Part shown: positions 12,749-12,793 of the stretch, one piece after another | Position numbering within the stretch: position 1 is the first letter of the stretch | How the letters are laid out: each line of letters starts with the position of its first letter | Assembly (NCBI GenBank): GCA_030018555.1 | Contig: JASEHY010000022.1 | Location: 1 to 12,793 of the forward strand | Source: Planctomycetota bacterium | GTDB lineage: Bacteria; Planctomycetota; MHYJ01; JACQXL01 | DNA length: 12,793 bases | Direction of reading: 5' to 3' | The notes under the pieces: model-generated | Seen by the model: the letters and a program-made list of their open reading frames with translations, nothing else | The model's database searches: none | Told to the model about the DNA's origin: nothing | Position numbers and translations under genes: made by a program

Positions 12749-12793
12749 TGGGACTCCAAAACGAAGGGGGGCATTTCGGGCGATTTTAGGGGG

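Noticed and set aside
1..12793. tRNA or rRNA genes, insertion sequences or transposases
   Set aside because: I found no cloverleaf, ribosomal RNA-like sequence or transposase gene. The repeats appear non-autonomous.

Overview
The window looks like chromosomal DNA from an uncultured bacterium. It carries two housekeeping genes (guaB, gyrA), an MsbA-type ABC exporter, a GspK-like pseudopilin, a radical SAM enzyme and a small envelope protein. The GyrA active-site neighbourhood (HPHGEQVIYP and GDPPAAMRYTEAR) resembles, from memory, GyrA of Planctomycetes/Omnitrophota-type lineages. Dispersed repeats such as 'gtcattgcgag', 'gtgtcttggtg' and 'cacagattac' are often seen in environmental genomes. 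The phylum assignment is a low-confidence inference.

Layout: 1-263 is a cluster of hairpins upstream of a plus-strand coiled-coil, probably membrane-anchored protein (264-983), the only gene here with a strong Shine-Dalgarno. Convergent to it is a minus-strand radical SAM gene (1047-1916). Next comes a 668-base non-coding stretch packed with nested and tandem palindromes. Then follow a very long GspK/PilX-type minor pseudopilin with a LamG-like C-terminal region (2585-5779, minus) and an MsbA-like ABC exporter (5959-7884, minus). A divergent promoter region (7885-8236) leads to guaB (8237-9730, plus) and, 68 bases downstream, gyrA (9799-12267, plus). The last 526 bases hold another nested palindrome, a degenerate 22-bp tandem repeat and very strong G-quadruplex motifs.

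The standout observation is a family of 'palindrome inside palindrome' elements. Each has outer inverted repeats of about 7-15 bp enclosing one or more shorter hairpins, often with a TGTCCCG-type core. I find them in nearly every intergenic gap and also inside coding regions without breaking the frame: one in the ABC exporter just after its A-loop, one or two in the pseudopilin, and perhaps one in the exporter's extracytoplasmic loop. They resemble in concept the Rickettsia palindromic elements, which also insert into proteins. Here they appear nested, as if hairpins had inserted repeatedly into hairpins.

Functionally, guaB and gyrA probably form a housekeeping transcription unit. The exporter, pseudopilin and radical SAM genes are collinear but separated by repeat-rich gaps, and nothing in the sequence ties them into one pathway. 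Most genes lack a Shine-Dalgarno, and two have promoter-like boxes so close to the start codon that leaderless transcripts are plausible.
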